Origin: Rhizopus arrhizus
Lineage: Eukaryota > Mucoromycota > Mucoromycetes > Mucorales > Rhizopodaceae
NCBI GenBank assembly: GCA_024220505.1
Contig: JAKZZE010000030.1
Coordinates: forward strand, 1-64,000
Reading direction: 5' to 3'
DNA length: 64,000 nt
Shown: piece by piece, positions 44,899 through 55,463 of the stretch
Layout: every line of letters begins with the position of its first letter
How positions within the stretch are numbered: position 1 is the stretch's first letter
Program-made: the position numbers and the translations under genes
Notes under the pieces: generated by a model
Told to the model about the DNA's origin: nothing
The model's input: the letters and a program-made list of their open reading frames with translations, nothing else
Databases searched by the model: none

Positions 44899-45335
44899 AG
44901 TGACCTGATATCTTCTATTGTAAGCGTTCTTCTAATATTCAGGTACTTTAGCAAGTGTCATCTATAATTATGATTATGAAAACTTTTCATTTGTTCTTTT
45001 GTATGTCTGTCATAGATTATCTTTTATTCTGGAAATTCCTCACTAATTTGAATAAGGTTATTTTACGCGTTATTTCAATTATGTGAAAGATTAGCAATAT
45101 TCCTGATATTGGATTGGATCTTGTTATTTTAGTTGGTACTTCTTATCAAAGAACTCTTATTAATACAAAACATATTCTAAAAGAACATGTTTAATTGGAA
45201 TTGATTGTATGATCTTATTTAAATAAGCTTATATCTTATTTTATTTAATTAGGATCTTGTATTAAGACTTGTATTTATCAATGTCAACTATAACCAGTTG
45301 GTAAATAAACGAGTAGCTGTAGGCGTATGTCGTAT
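44899..45335. other. AT-rich spacer
   Basis: Nothing recognised apart from the right target duplication of the neighbouring solo LTR. Confidence 0.4.
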
Positions 45336-45405
45336 TGTTTAGGAAAGGAGTGTTTTAGGTAAAATATAATGACAACAAAGACAAAGAAATACTGTTAGAA
45401 CTTGG
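45336..45405 (+). repeat. Truncated family G LTR (first 70 bp)
   Basis: TGTTTAGGAAAGGAG...TTAGAACTTGG matches the start of the solo LTR at 36695. It stops exactly where the inverted GyD-family LTR begins. Confidence 0.75.
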
Positions 45406-45984
45406 TGTTATGTTCTGATAAAGTAATCAAGGAATAACAATAAAACCAAAGAATACTTTTTGAGACTGAACTGTATTTAAGACAATCTTCATTGTTAAAA
45501 AGAAATCATTACAAAGTCTACTATTTATATTCTTCTATCAGTTGGCGGGTAAATAAGTAGTTATGAGCGTAGATCCAATAATTGACATTTTTGATTGAAG
45601 AATGATCACTGAATCGATTATGAAAATTTTTAATTCGTTGTTTTTATAGATCTTATTGTTCTTTAACTGATCTGGGAGAATTGTATCGTCTTCATTGAGA
45701 GGAAAGATATATTTATATGAAATGCCTCCAGTCAGATCAAAGTTGACTAGGTACCTGATCCATTATTATTCATTTACAGAAATGATGAATAATAAAGGTC
45801 ATGACTTATTTATTGTTCATGTTTACTTTATAGAATGAATCTAATTGTGATAGTTTTATATAAAAAGAAGAAGAATATATTTCATTTAATAAAGATTTAA
45901 ATTATTATCTTTTATCAATTTTAATATACTTCTTTTAGTTGTGATTATTCAATGTCCGTTATGATCAGACGCTGTTCTACAACA
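45406..45984 (-). repeat. Inverted GyD-family LTR (solo)
   Basis: Reverse complement of the GyD LTR from end to end (TGTTATGTTC...TGTTCTACAACA), 579 bp with small indels. The flanks CTTGG and GTAAT do not match, so one side was rearranged after insertion. Confidence 0.88.
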
Positions 45985-46114
45985 GTAATTTACATTATTA
46001 CTTTATTACATGTGTAAATACCACACACACACAATTGCTTGTGAAATCCAAATCAGTCTCCATCTATCGTCTAACCCATTCGTAGCGCAGTTCAATTTTT
46101 CAGGTATATTTCTC

Positions 46115-46738
46115 TTAACAGATTGCAGATGCGCTTTCTTGAAGGTGCTGTACATGAACCAAAAGACCAATAGCCTTGGGGCCAGGGAAACAGACATCGA
46201 GGACACGAGACAAGTCCAGACCAAGCAAGCGAAGATTTCTTCGAATCTCAGAGCGAGTTAACTTACGATTGCGATTGAGATACAAGTATTTAAAACCGCG
46301 TGGGGCATCGGGATCAATGGGTTGGAAAGCGCGACTAGCAGCCAATTTGCGCTTTTTAGATGGTGAACGAACAGCAGGACGAGCAGCAACAGCAGAGTAT
46401 GTAGCTTGGACAGCAGGCGAAACATTTTGTGCAGCCAAAGAAGTTGGTTTAGCAGCAGGAACAGAGACAGAAACAGCAGAAGCGACAGAAGGAGAAGAAG
46501 ATGAAGCCAATTGCGCTTCTAAAGTCGCAATTTTGGATTTTAAAGACGTATTTTCAGTGCGCAGAGCAGAAAGTTCAGCAATGACACTAGCATGTGTCGA
46601 AACTTCTTGTTTTAGTGCAGTAACGGTGTTTAACAAATAGTGTAAAGTTTCTTGAATATTTGGAATATTGGAAATGTCGACATTTGCAACGCCATCTGTT
46701 GAGATGGGTGAAATGTTAAGACCGGGATTAGTTGACAT
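46115..46738 (-). pseudogene. LINE-III unit Y: 5' part of ORF1
   Basis: 207 residues from the Met at 46738 that corresponds to other LINE-III starts; a further in-frame Met lies 30 nt upstream in the leader. Coiled coil at about 40-75 (SALRTENTSLKSKIATLEAQ), Ala/Val/Ser-rich linker, then the start of the conserved domain (FKYLYLNRNRKLTRSEIRRN; LLGLDLSRVLDVCFPGPKAIG). Similarity to unit X ends near 46150 and a stop follows, so the unit is cut off there. Its leader joins the 3' end of unit X directly. Confidence 0.8.
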
Positions 46739-46946
46739 GGGTAATGTCGAAGATGTCGAAAATTGCAAGAAAAGGAGTTATGAACTTGAAAAAAATATAT
46801 CTTGTAGAGAAAAAATTAGCGAATTTTTTGATGTTAAAACGGTTGATGGATGTATTGTATTGAGCGAGATAATCGAGTTCAAAGTTGATTACGCGTCGTC
46901 TACCTTGTGTAACGGTCGGAAGAGCGAAAGAAAGGTGGTCGCTTAG
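46737..46946 (+). other. Antisense ORF in the LINE-III leader (unit Y)
   Basis: An open frame of about 70 codons on the strand opposite ORF1, ending at TAG 46944-46946 (the same frame is open from 46668). The product contains YELEKNISCREKISEFF and IEFKVDYASS and is basic at the end. The copy at 54061-54262 keeps the frame: one 9-nt in-frame indel, two synonymous changes and one Lys/Gln change. Coding status unproven. Confidence 0.35.
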
Positions 46947-47217
46947 CTCAGGTTAAAGATTTTGTTTTTATTTAATAGGAAGATATATTGCAGGCGACTA
47001 AAAAGTCATTGTTGCATCTTCAAGTACAAAGAAAAAAGAATAAGTACAAAAAAAGGAGCCTGAGAAACAGAAAAACTCCAAAAAAATGATAAAGAAAAAG
47101 ATGAGAATGGCTGCCTACTTCCACAACTTAGCTGACCTACTGTCACAACCCAACGGTAAGGAACTTTGATGGCTTTACTTCCGTGGGGGATCAGCAGGAG
47201 ACAGGCAAAGAAGGGTT
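46739..47217 (-). repeat. LINE-III junction: unit X 3' UTR joined to unit Y leader
   Basis: Near-identical to 54064-54536. On the minus strand the 3' UTR of one LINE runs without a long poly(A) into the leader of the next, through ATTTAATAAAAACAAAATC and then TTTAACCTGAGC. The plus strand carries a conserved antisense ORF (see separate entry). Confidence 0.8.
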
Positions 47218-48778
47218 TCAGTCAGAGTTATGAGAAGAGCGAGAATACCAAGAGGCACCAGGAGAAGAGTCAATAGCATAGAAGCTATCAGGACGGCACA
47301 GACGTTGTATATGCCAGAGCATCAACAAGAGAGATGACCACCAAGGAGGACAGCGAGCTGAGCGACCAAGAGGCAACGAGGAAAGAGCAAAGTCTATAGG
47401 GTAGGACCCAGGAGGACAGCGAGGAAGGTCAGACCAAAGGAAAGACGGGATCAAATCACACTCGAGAAAGTGACGACGAGAGCGACGATCACGTCCACAA
47501 GGACAGTCTTCAGGCTTACCTGGCAGCCAGCCAAGACGCCAACGAACCAAGAGAGAGCGTTCTGCACGAGTAGCAGGAACGTATAAGATGGGATCAACCA
47601 CCAGAGCAGGGCGACATGCGCGTAAAAGAACCTGGGTAGTGGAGGTGACGATAGAGATAACTTGACGCTCACGATACTGGCGAAAGAAGGACTTGAGCCG
47701 AGCATCGGAGGACGGAGGAGGAGAAGGCAGAGCCAAGAAGAGCGGATTCTTGTCAAGATGGACCTTGATACGTGAGACAGGTAGCGTGGTTGATAGCAGA
47801 GACAGCAGGCAAGAACCAGGAAGCGAGCGAGCACGAAGGCAGAAACGAGTTGTAAGCACATCTATGCGGTGGTGCATAGACGGCAAGGTTGTCATATGTT
47901 TGATAACCAACGTAGAGGAGGTGGCATGACCACCTACCATCATACGAAGGCATCGGTCTTGTAAGCGGTCAATTTCTTTAACTTGAGCAGCAGAAAACTT
48001 GGAAATGGCGAGGCCATATTCGAATTTTGGACGGACAAAAGTAGCGTAGATCCGAGCACACAAGAGAAGAGAAAAGCCTTGACGATTTACACCAATCTTG
48101 TTGAGAATACCCATCAGTTGAAGCACACCAGGAGAACGAAGAGGAAGCACCGAAGCAGCAGAGAGACCAGTCTTGACGAAAGGCATACCAAGGTATACGA
48201 ACTTGTCGACCAAGGGGAGAGAAGTACCATAGAGTTTTAGTTGGGTTGAACCAGATGACGATGAAGAGGAAGTGGGGTGGTTGAGCACCGCACACTTCAG
48301 AGGATTCCAGCGATATCCAAGAGACAGGGAGTGTTCTTCACAGAGCTTGAGCATCTCTTTGACTGACTTTGCCGAGCCAATGACTGCGACATCATCAGCA
48401 AAGAGGAGAGAGTTGACTGGGACCATACCAGCATCAGCAGAACCAGAGGAGGGAACCAAATGTGTAGCAGGAGCAGCAACTTGACGAAGTAAGGAAGGTA
48501 ATGTATTGATGTACACCGAGTACAAGTGAGGACTGAGAACAGAACCTTGCAAGACACCGGTGACAGGAGAAAAAGGAGCGGACGAGTGATTAGACACCAA
48601 GACAGACACCGAGACATCATCAAAGAGGTGAACCAAGAGAGGCAGACAAGGAGACGAACCAGCACCAGAGTGAGAGAGAGCATCCCAGATAACACGCCGG
48701 TCGACGGTATCGTAGGCCGACTTGATATCCAGGAATGCCACCACAGGAAAACGATGTGAACGACGATAGTAGGACTGC

Positions 48779-49193
48779 TGATGTATCCATCATTCATAAC
48801 TCGATATGAAAACAGTATTAATAAGCTACATGTAAAATATATCCAATAGATAGGCTACAGGTTAATTCGGATAATCTTCATTAAGGATAAGATGCTGCGT
48901 AATTGCACGGTTAAATTATATTAAATCCAGGAACTAAATCACAGTCAATCGCAGTCAATCATATACGAGTATTCTATGGATAAATGCTTATGATGACAAA
49001 GATAACGATGGAAGAACACGTAACCATTATCTATTTGTCATCAGTTATATCATACTCATTAATTATTAATCCATGACATGAAATATTATCCGTGTATGAA
49101 AAGTATAAATAGAGTATCATTTTCTTATTAAATAAAGCAATCTCTTTATCGAGTCTCGTCCTCTCTTGTTCCTTTCTATTCTTGGATAAATCA
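48779..49193 (+). repeat. Solo LTR, GyB family
   Basis: 415 bp, three substitutions from the GyB 5' LTR by eye, with a perfect 5-bp duplication ACTGC (48774-48778 and 49194-49198). The interior was lost by LTR-LTR recombination. It splits unit X ORF2 just before the RT motif containing FLDIKSAYD. Confidence 0.95.
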
Positions 49194-50700
49194 ACTGCAT
49201 CAGCTCATGAAGGCATAAGGCTTGGTCAAGAGCTGAGCGACGAGGACGAAAGCCACCTTGAGCCAGATCAAGTCGAGGCGACACCGAGGCGAGCCATGGA
49301 GCAAGACTAAGCTCAAGGAGCTTTCTGAACACCGAGGTCAGTGAGATGGGTCGATAGTTGGACGGCAGCGAAGGATCACCTTTCTTGAAGATCGGATAGA
49401 CTTGAGCATGCCGCCAGAGAGAAGGAACGTAGCACCATTGACAGCATAAGGAAAAGAACCAAGACAGCAAGTGGGAAAGGTCAGTACTGATCGGCTTGAG
49501 CATCTCGGCCTTGATGTGATCAGCACCAGGAGCTTTACGAGTAGGGAGCTGACCGATATACATATGGATTGTTAAAGGAGTGAATAGACCGTTTGATGAA
49601 CCAGGAGGACCAGAGGAACCAGAGGGAGACGTACCAGAAGGAGACGAACCATGTAGACCAAGAGGCAAACCAAGAGAGGATGAAGATGAAGGAGGTGGTG
49701 GGCGAGTGGAAGGTAGAAGTCTGCCATCAAAGACCGAAGCCAAGTGGCTAGCCATTACCTCCACTGCCTTAGACGGACCATCAGGATGTGAGAATGACGA
49801 TGAAGTGAGGTGACGACGTTTGATCTGCTTTACTTTGGATATGGCTTTGGTAAAGTCAGTTTCTAGAGACTTGCAAAATGCTTGCCAGGAGAGACGTTTG
49901 GCATTGGCTACAGCTTGACGAAAAGAAGTGTTTGCTTGTTGATGTTGATGCCACCAATAGACTTTGTCAATACCAAAGGCACGACGCCATCTACGGTAGC
50001 ACCTGTTGCGGAAGTCAGCAGCATCTTGCAGTTGTTGAGTCCAGTACTTTTTCCAATGGGAAGGTCGAGGAGGACGATCACCGACAGAAGAGTCAAGAGA
50101 ACGGTAGATGATATCGTTGAGCGACGCGTTGAGGTCGTCAATTGGCGGACGTGAAGAAGGAGGGTGTTGAACCAACCTTTTCAGTTGAGAAAGCAATGGA
50201 GCAGATGACGAGCGAAAGGTATCGTGGTACAGCTGACATGGATCAGGTTCACCAAGGCGAGACAAGTTCCATAGTCGACGAGGATGAACAGTAGAATTAT
50301 TGGTATCAGATGAAAACTCAGAGGCACTTGACTGAGCAAATGAGAAAGACAACGTGAGTAGACGATGATCAGAACCAAGAGACAAGTCAGACGCGATGTC
50401 AAGGCGAGGAGACATCAATGACGCGTTTGTTAAAAACATGTCAATGATGCTACTCATCTCTCGATCATCACGAAACCCGACCCAGGTAGGAATACCATGA
50501 GCCAGTGGGCCGTTCAGAACGGTCAATGAACGATCAGCAAGCCAGCGAGCCATAGCAGCACCACGAGGAGAGACCAATGCATCACCAGTGAGGTCACCAA
50601 GACGAGCATTAAAGTCGCCACAAATAAAAGTATTGGGTAAGGAGGGGATGGAAGAGAGTACATTTACAAATTCAGAGTTGGAAAGAGGAGGCGGTACATA

Positions 50701-52330
50701 CAGTAGCGGACAAAACTGGTGCACAAAACTTAAAATTAACATTGTATCTCCGCCATATGTCTGCGACTTTTGTGGTATATACCATCTGAAAGACAGTCTA
50801 AAATATACATTACGTTATGTAAACCGGAACTGTGCCGGACATCCCTCAGGCATAAGGTCATTTTTAGTGATTTTTTGCATATTTCAATTTTCGCCAAAAA
50901 TGTAGTGCTTGTCTAGCCTTCTTTCAATTTTCCCCAAATCTCTCCCGTTTGCTTTCAGATTTCACAGCAGATTAGTAAATTCTAGTAGCTCTTAAAAAAT
51001 ATATAAAACTGTACTTATTTTGTATTTCCCATTGAGTCCCCCCTTTTGTTTTTACCCTATTCACTATAACAAAGTACTAGCCTTATATGTTTAAGAAAAT
51101 AAGCAACTGTAAAAATGAAACTCTGAGATCTCGAATACACTTAGTTCGTACGACAACAGATATTCCTAGAGTAACAAGAATCTCTAAATGGACAATCAAC
51201 AGGAGAAAGAGGGAAGAAAGAAACTTAATGTCTTGTGATCATGAAGGTATTCCGCTATTAGCCTGAAAAGTTATTAGTTCAGTCATCAACCTAGAGCTTG
51301 GACAAGGTCCGCTACACACAGTTCCTGATGCTCAGCACATTTTGAAGACCTTAAGATACAGTGTTAGCAGACTGTCAGTCTAAAGGCACAGTAGGAAGCT
51401 AGATTTTGAGTCTGGAAGTAAGGAATCGAAGAATTTCATCAGCTGTATAAGTCGGAAAAAGCGATGAATGTGGTATCACGACAAGCCATTGTATACTATA
51501 GAGGGCTGGAAGTCTTCTATCTTTAGCAATGAAACAAATATGAACATTATGGATGCAGACAGTATACACTAATATTGAAAGCAAGTCGAGCAACCTTAGC
51601 GATTTTTTCACGGTGATCAAACAATGAAGCATGCTGGCTGCTCTGTTATGTTTTAAGGCTGTATTAGATATTGAGGACCAGAATATGTGTGTCAGGTATA
51701 CGATGGTATAATGAACTCATAAATATACACATATATTTCGCTTACTTCATACCACAAAAGCCTAGCGTATAGTAGTCTAAAACGTCGTAATCTCTCGTTT
51801 CAGTATGACAATGACACAAGGCACAAGTCAACGCATGTCACAAACTCAATATTTGATAACAGCGCTTCTGTGCTACAAGTTTAGCCGCCACTAATCCCGG
51901 CCTAAGTCCGCTTAAGCATGCCAGGTGGCAATTGATGGCAAAGGTATGATGATACGACACTAGATCAAAAAGGGTCGATGATCTTTGGAAAAGAATAGTT
52001 AAAGAGCCGGGTTCTTTTACTGAAAATGATATACACGCATATTATTAGCATATGCAAAGAAGAACATCCGATGATATCAAGAGATGAGATGATTATATAA
52101 ATTCTAAGGTCTTAGCCACTTTTGCGGTTTTTAGAAAATATAAAATTTTATAAATTTAAAGCACGCTTATGGCTCAGTTTTAACAATGTCATGCTTCGAA
52201 CATACATAAATTACAATGACTAGTATATCCTCCTTCTAGTACAGTTTCATGACTATTGCAATTACCATGAGCAGGTAATGGTAGTTAAAAGCTGAAAAAA
52301 AGTTTTGTGCACCAGTTTTGTCCGCTACTG
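50701..52330 (+). mobile_element. Tc1/mariner-like element with decayed transposase
   Basis: 1630 bp. Terminal inverted repeats of 31 bp beginning CAGTAGCGGACAAAACTGGT; TA duplication at 50699-50700 and 52331-52332. Removing it and one TA rejoins IHCLY to VPPPLS in LINE-III ORF2. The transposase on the plus strand is broken by many stops. Confidence 0.92.
51120..52125 (+). pseudogene. Decayed Tc1/mariner transposase
   Basis: Fragments in changing frames: a helix-turn-helix piece (VTRISKWTINRRKREE near 51160-51215), a core piece with YVCQVYDGIMNS (near 51690-51720) and NPGLSPLKHAWW (near 51895-51930) in place of NPDLNPIEHVWH; the catalytic Glu has become Lys. Related to the transposase at 59956-60978. 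Cannot be functional. Confidence 0.75.
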
Positions 52331-52455
52331 TATAAACAATGAATGCGAAAGGGTCCGACCTTCAACGAAAGGGTATACCGATTCGGTGAAGGAAGTTGAG
52401 AGACAGGAAAGGGACAAGAAGGAGAGACCAGAGCAGTAACACCCATCGAACCACG

Positions 52456-52880
52456 TGTTGTATCCACACAACTAGTAAAGTGAACATTCATGGATAAACG
52501 AGAGATCTCCGCAATAGCCAACTCTGCCCTGTTGTCCCTATCGGCGTTCCCACGACTATATCGGAACCTGATTATAACAACGGCAGTTCAATCCAACCTT
52601 ATTCGATAATTATCGTTAGATCAATAATTTATCTACTTCATTGTCCCTTGATTCGTCAAGAAGACAGCGGCTATTGATTATCTACTATCTTTCCTTTATC
52701 TTCCCATCCTTCCCACATTATTCTTTTAACCGATCAATTGAAATAGCGGTAAAGATCCAGACATCCAAAAAGTATAAATAGCCTCAAATGTTTTTATTAA
52801 TAAAGCAACATATAATCTTTAGTTTCACAACTATTGTCTTTTTTTAGTTTTTGTCTCTTATTTTAATACTTGGCAAAACA
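52456..52880 (+). repeat. Solo LTR, family F (425 bp)
   Basis: TGTTGTATCC...GGCAAAACA with a perfect 5-bp duplication CCACG (52451-52455 and 52881-52885). TATAAATAG at 52773-52781. Inserted in the endonuclease part of unit X ORF2. Confidence 0.93.
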
Positions 52881-53079
52881 CCACGGTTGGCCGAAGGTAC
52901 AGGAACACCATACACATGATACTGCATCCAGTCTGTAGGAAGGAGTGAAGGGGAAAGAAGCCAAGTCTCGGTGATAAAAAGGAGTGTAGAGGAGAGACAA
53001 TGAGACAAGACCTCATGAACGGTCGTGGTCCGAAGACCATTCGCGTTCCAAAGGCTTATAGAAAGGTGATGGACCTCAC

Positions 53080-54063
53080 TCATAATGAGTGTGATCCAGC
53101 ACTAGCGGAATCAGAGACCAAAGCATCTGACATGACCGTGTCACCACGGAAAGCAGCGCCTGGGTCACGACCACGAGAAGCAAATGAGGAAGGGGGAAGG
53201 GAGGACAGAATCTGACTCAAAGAGTCCTCATCGATCCAGCCCTTGGAACAAAAGTACTTACCTATGGGACCCACCAGGTGAGCACGGCCAGCACCAAGAC
53301 GAGAGAGAGCACGGGAGCAGCGAGTGAACTGGAGCTCAGCACATTCATTAGCCTTGTCAGCCGATGAAAGATGCTGGAGCTCAGGATCCGCCAAGTGGAC
53401 AGGATCCAGAGGATCAAAACCGTCAACCAACGGAACCTTGGCAGCAGAAAGAAGAGAAATCACCTCTTCTTTGTAAAGAACGTGCACCAATAGACCAATG
53501 ACCTTTGGGCCAGGGAAGCAGATATCGAGCAGACGAGAGAGGTCAAGACCAAGTAGACGTAGATTACGTCTGACTTCAGCGCGGGTGAGCTTACGGTTAC
53601 GGTTCAAGTACAAGTACTCGAATCCACGAGGTGCAGTAGGATCCACAGGTTGAAAAGTTCGGCCGGCAGCAAGCTTACGCTTTTTAGACGCAGGTTTGGA
53701 AGTGTTACGGGCGGCAACAGCACTATAAGTAGGGCGGACAGTAGTTGACGCTTGTTCGACCACAGAAGTAGGGACAGAAGAGACAGGAACAGAAAAAGTA
53801 GCCTTAGCGACAGATTCGCCAGATGCAGCATTCAATTGAGCTTTGAGATTAGCAATCTCGGCTTTCAATGTAGAGTTTTCACTGCGTAATGCAGTAAGTT
53901 CGGCCAAGAGGTCGTCGTGTGTTGTAACACGGTGTTGGAGGGTTTGAACAGTATTTAATAGATACTGCACAGCTTGTGTGAGGTCGGTTGAGTTGGGCAT
54001 GTCGACATTAGTTGTGACATTTGTCGACATTTGCAAATTAGCAAGGGTGGAATGTTCTGACAT
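53080..54063 (-). CDS. LINE-III unit X ORF1 (coiled-coil RNA-binding-type protein)
   Basis: 327 residues, intact. A coiled coil lies at about 45-78 (LLAELTALRSENSTLKAEIA), followed by an Ala/Val/Thr-rich linker with a basic patch (KPASKKRKLAAGR). The conserved domain from about 135 has FEYLYLNRNRKLTRAEVRRN, ICFPGPKVIGLLVH and VDGFDPLDPVHLADPE. It aligns along its length with LINE-I ORF1, so the two families share an ORF1 type without zinc knuckles. Its TGA overlaps the ORF2 ATG (ATGA at 53083-53080), the same arrangement as LINE-I. Confidence 0.88.
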   Translation of the reverse strand: MSEHSTLANLQMSTNVTTNVDMPNSTDLTQAVQYLLNTVQTLQHRVTTHDDLLAELTALRSENSTLKAEIANLKAQLNAASGESVAKATFSVPVSSVPTSVVEQASTTVRPTYSAVAARNTSKPASKKRKLAAGRTFQPVDPTAPRGFEYLYLNRNRKLTRAEVRRNLRLLGLDLSRLLDICFPGPKVIGLLVHVLYKEEVISLLSAAKVPLVDGFDPLDPVHLADPELQHLSSADKANECAELQFTRCSRALSRLGAGRAHLVGPIGKYFCSKGWIDEDSLSQILSSLPPSSFASRGRDPGAAFRGDTVMSDALVSDSASAGSHSL

Positions 54064-54262
54064 GGGAGATGTCGAAAATTGTAAAAAAAGGAGTTATGAA
54101 CTTGAAAAAAATATATCTTGTAGAGAAAAAATTAGCGAATTTTTTGATGTTAAAACGGTTGATGGATGTATTGTATTGAGCGAGATAATCGAGTTCAAAG
54201 TTGATTACGCGTCGTCTACCTTGTGTAACGGTCGGAAGAGCGAAAGACAGGTGGTCGCTTAG
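54061..54262 (+). other. Antisense ORF in the LINE-III leader (unit X)
   Basis: The same antisense frame as in unit Y, ending at TAG 54260-54262 and open from 53978. It encodes the same product with small changes. Such leader antisense ORFs are known in primate L1 (ORF0); here this is only an analogy. Confidence 0.35.
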
Positions 54263-54536
54263 CTCAGGTTAAAGATTTTGTTTTTATTAAATAACGAAGA
54301 TATATTGCAGGCGACTAAAAAGTCATTGTTGCATCTTCAAGTACAAAGAAAAAAGAATAAGGTACAAAAAAAGGAGCCTGAGAAACAGAAAAACTCCAAA
54401 AAAATGATAAAGAAAAAAGATCAGATTGACTGCCTACTTCCACAACTTAGCTGACCTACTGTCACAACCCAACGGTAAGGAACTTTGATGGCTTTACTTC
54501 CGTGGGGGATCAGCAGGAGACAGACAAAGAAGGGTT

Positions 54537-55127
54537 TCAGTCAGGGCTACGAGAAGAGCTAGAATACCATAAGGCACCAGGGGAAGAGTCAATAGCATAG
54601 AAGCTATCAGGACGGCAGAGACGTTGTATATGCCAAAGCATAAGAAGCAGGGAAGACCACCAAGGAGGACAGCTAGCTGAACGGCCAAGAGGCAACGAGG
54701 AAAGAGCAAAGTCAATGGGATAAGACCCAGGAGGACAGCGAGGAAGGTCAGACCAAAGGAAAGACGGGATCAAATCACACTCGAGAAAGTGACGACGAGA
54801 GCGACGATCACGTCCACAAGGACAGTCTTCAGGCTTACCTGGTAACCAACCAAGACGCCAACGAACCAAGAGAGAGCGTTCTGCACGGGTTGCAGGAACG
54901 TATAAGATGGGATCAACCACCAGAGCAGGGCGACATGCGCGTAAGAGAACCTGGGTAGTGGAGGTGACGAGAGAGATGACTTGACGCTCACGATACTGGC
55001 GAAAGAAGGTCTTGAGCCGAGCATCGGAGGACGGAAGAGGAGAAGGCAAAGCCAAGAAGAGCGGATTCTTTTCAAGATGAATCTTGACTCGAGACACTGG
55101 CAATGTCGACGATAGAAGAGACAGCAG
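54537..55127 (-). pseudogene. LINE-III unit Z: C-terminal part of ORF2
   Basis: About 197 codons matching the C-terminus of unit X ORF2 (LPVSRVKIHLEKNPLFLAL; VLLRACRPALVVDPILYVPA; CPCGRDRRSRRHFLEC). The upstream part is cut off by the GyC LTR at 55128. The rest of unit Z should lie beyond GyC, outside the window. Its 3' UTR joins the leader of unit X at the same base as the X-Y junction. Confidence 0.88.
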
Positions 55128-55463
55128 TGTCATGTTTTGACATGTCAATAAGATACAGTCTTATCATTCTGGACTAAATCTTTACAAATGAGTTTGAATA
55201 AGAATAGAACCTGATAATTATCACTGCCCTAAACAGCCAAGTTTCACTTTCATCTCAACAGTTGATTATTAACATCAGTCTATAAAATTTTTCTTATACA
55301 TGTCAAATCATATCGGTCGTAACTATTTTTGTCATCTAATCTCAGGTCTTGCTCAACTAATATAAATAGCCTTGAAATCTTTCTTTAATAAAAGCATTCG
55401 ACTTTAGAACTATTGTTCGGTCTCGTTAATTGTTCTTTATCTTATTTTTGAATACTTAAAACA
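55128..55463 (+). repeat. GyC 5' LTR (336 bp)
   Basis: The left edge is where LINE-III similarity stops (TGTCATGTTT...); the right edge (..TACTTAAAACA) is set by analogy with GyB and GyD. TATAAATAG at 55361-55369. TCGTTAA (55423-55429) is complementary to TTAACGA in the leader (55475-55481). Confidence 0.75.
55361..55369 (+). promoter_or_regulatory. TATA box of GyC LTR
   Basis: TATAAATAG, about 62 bp upstream of the putative self-primer. Confidence 0.55.

Larger units (their letters stand above)
47218..53083 (-). pseudogene. LINE-III unit X ORF2 (endonuclease and reverse transcriptase), split by three insertions
   Basis: Segments (minus) 53083-52881, 52450-52331, 50698-49194 and 48773-47218 total 3384 nt: an open frame of 1128 codons once the insertions are left out. 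Endonuclease: FITETW with the catalytic Glu, ICGDFNARLG, GSDHRLLTLSF. RT: APGADHIKAEMLKP, YRPISLTSVFRKLLE, FLDIKSAYDTVDRR, GVLQGSVLSPHLYS and catalytic FADD (LLFADDVAVIG). The C-terminal finger is CPCGRDRRSRRHFLEC. Related to LINE-I ORF2. The start overlaps the ORF1 stop as ATGA. Disrupted now, but no point damage is seen. Confidence 0.92.
46950..54280 (-). mobile_element. LINE-III unit X: complete LINE split by two solo LTRs and a Tc1-like element
   Basis: Minus-strand order: leader (about 54280-54064), ORF1 (54063-53080), ORF2 (53083-47218) and 3' UTR. Insertions in ORF2 are a solo LTR at 52456-52880 (duplication CCACG), a Tc1-like element at 50701-52330 (TA) and a solo LTR at 48779-49193 (duplication ACTGC). 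It is flanked head to tail by units Z and Y of the same family. Confidence 0.85.

Noticed and set aside
45406..45984. Inverted GyD-family LTR considered as the partner of the LTR at 36461 in one rearranged element
   Set aside because: Opposite orientation, no shared target duplication, and host genes lie between them.
46176..46640. Plus-strand open frame opposite LINE-III ORF1
   Set aside because: Ala/Glu-rich shadow of ORF1 codons; unlike the leader antisense frame it has no in-frame indel evidence.
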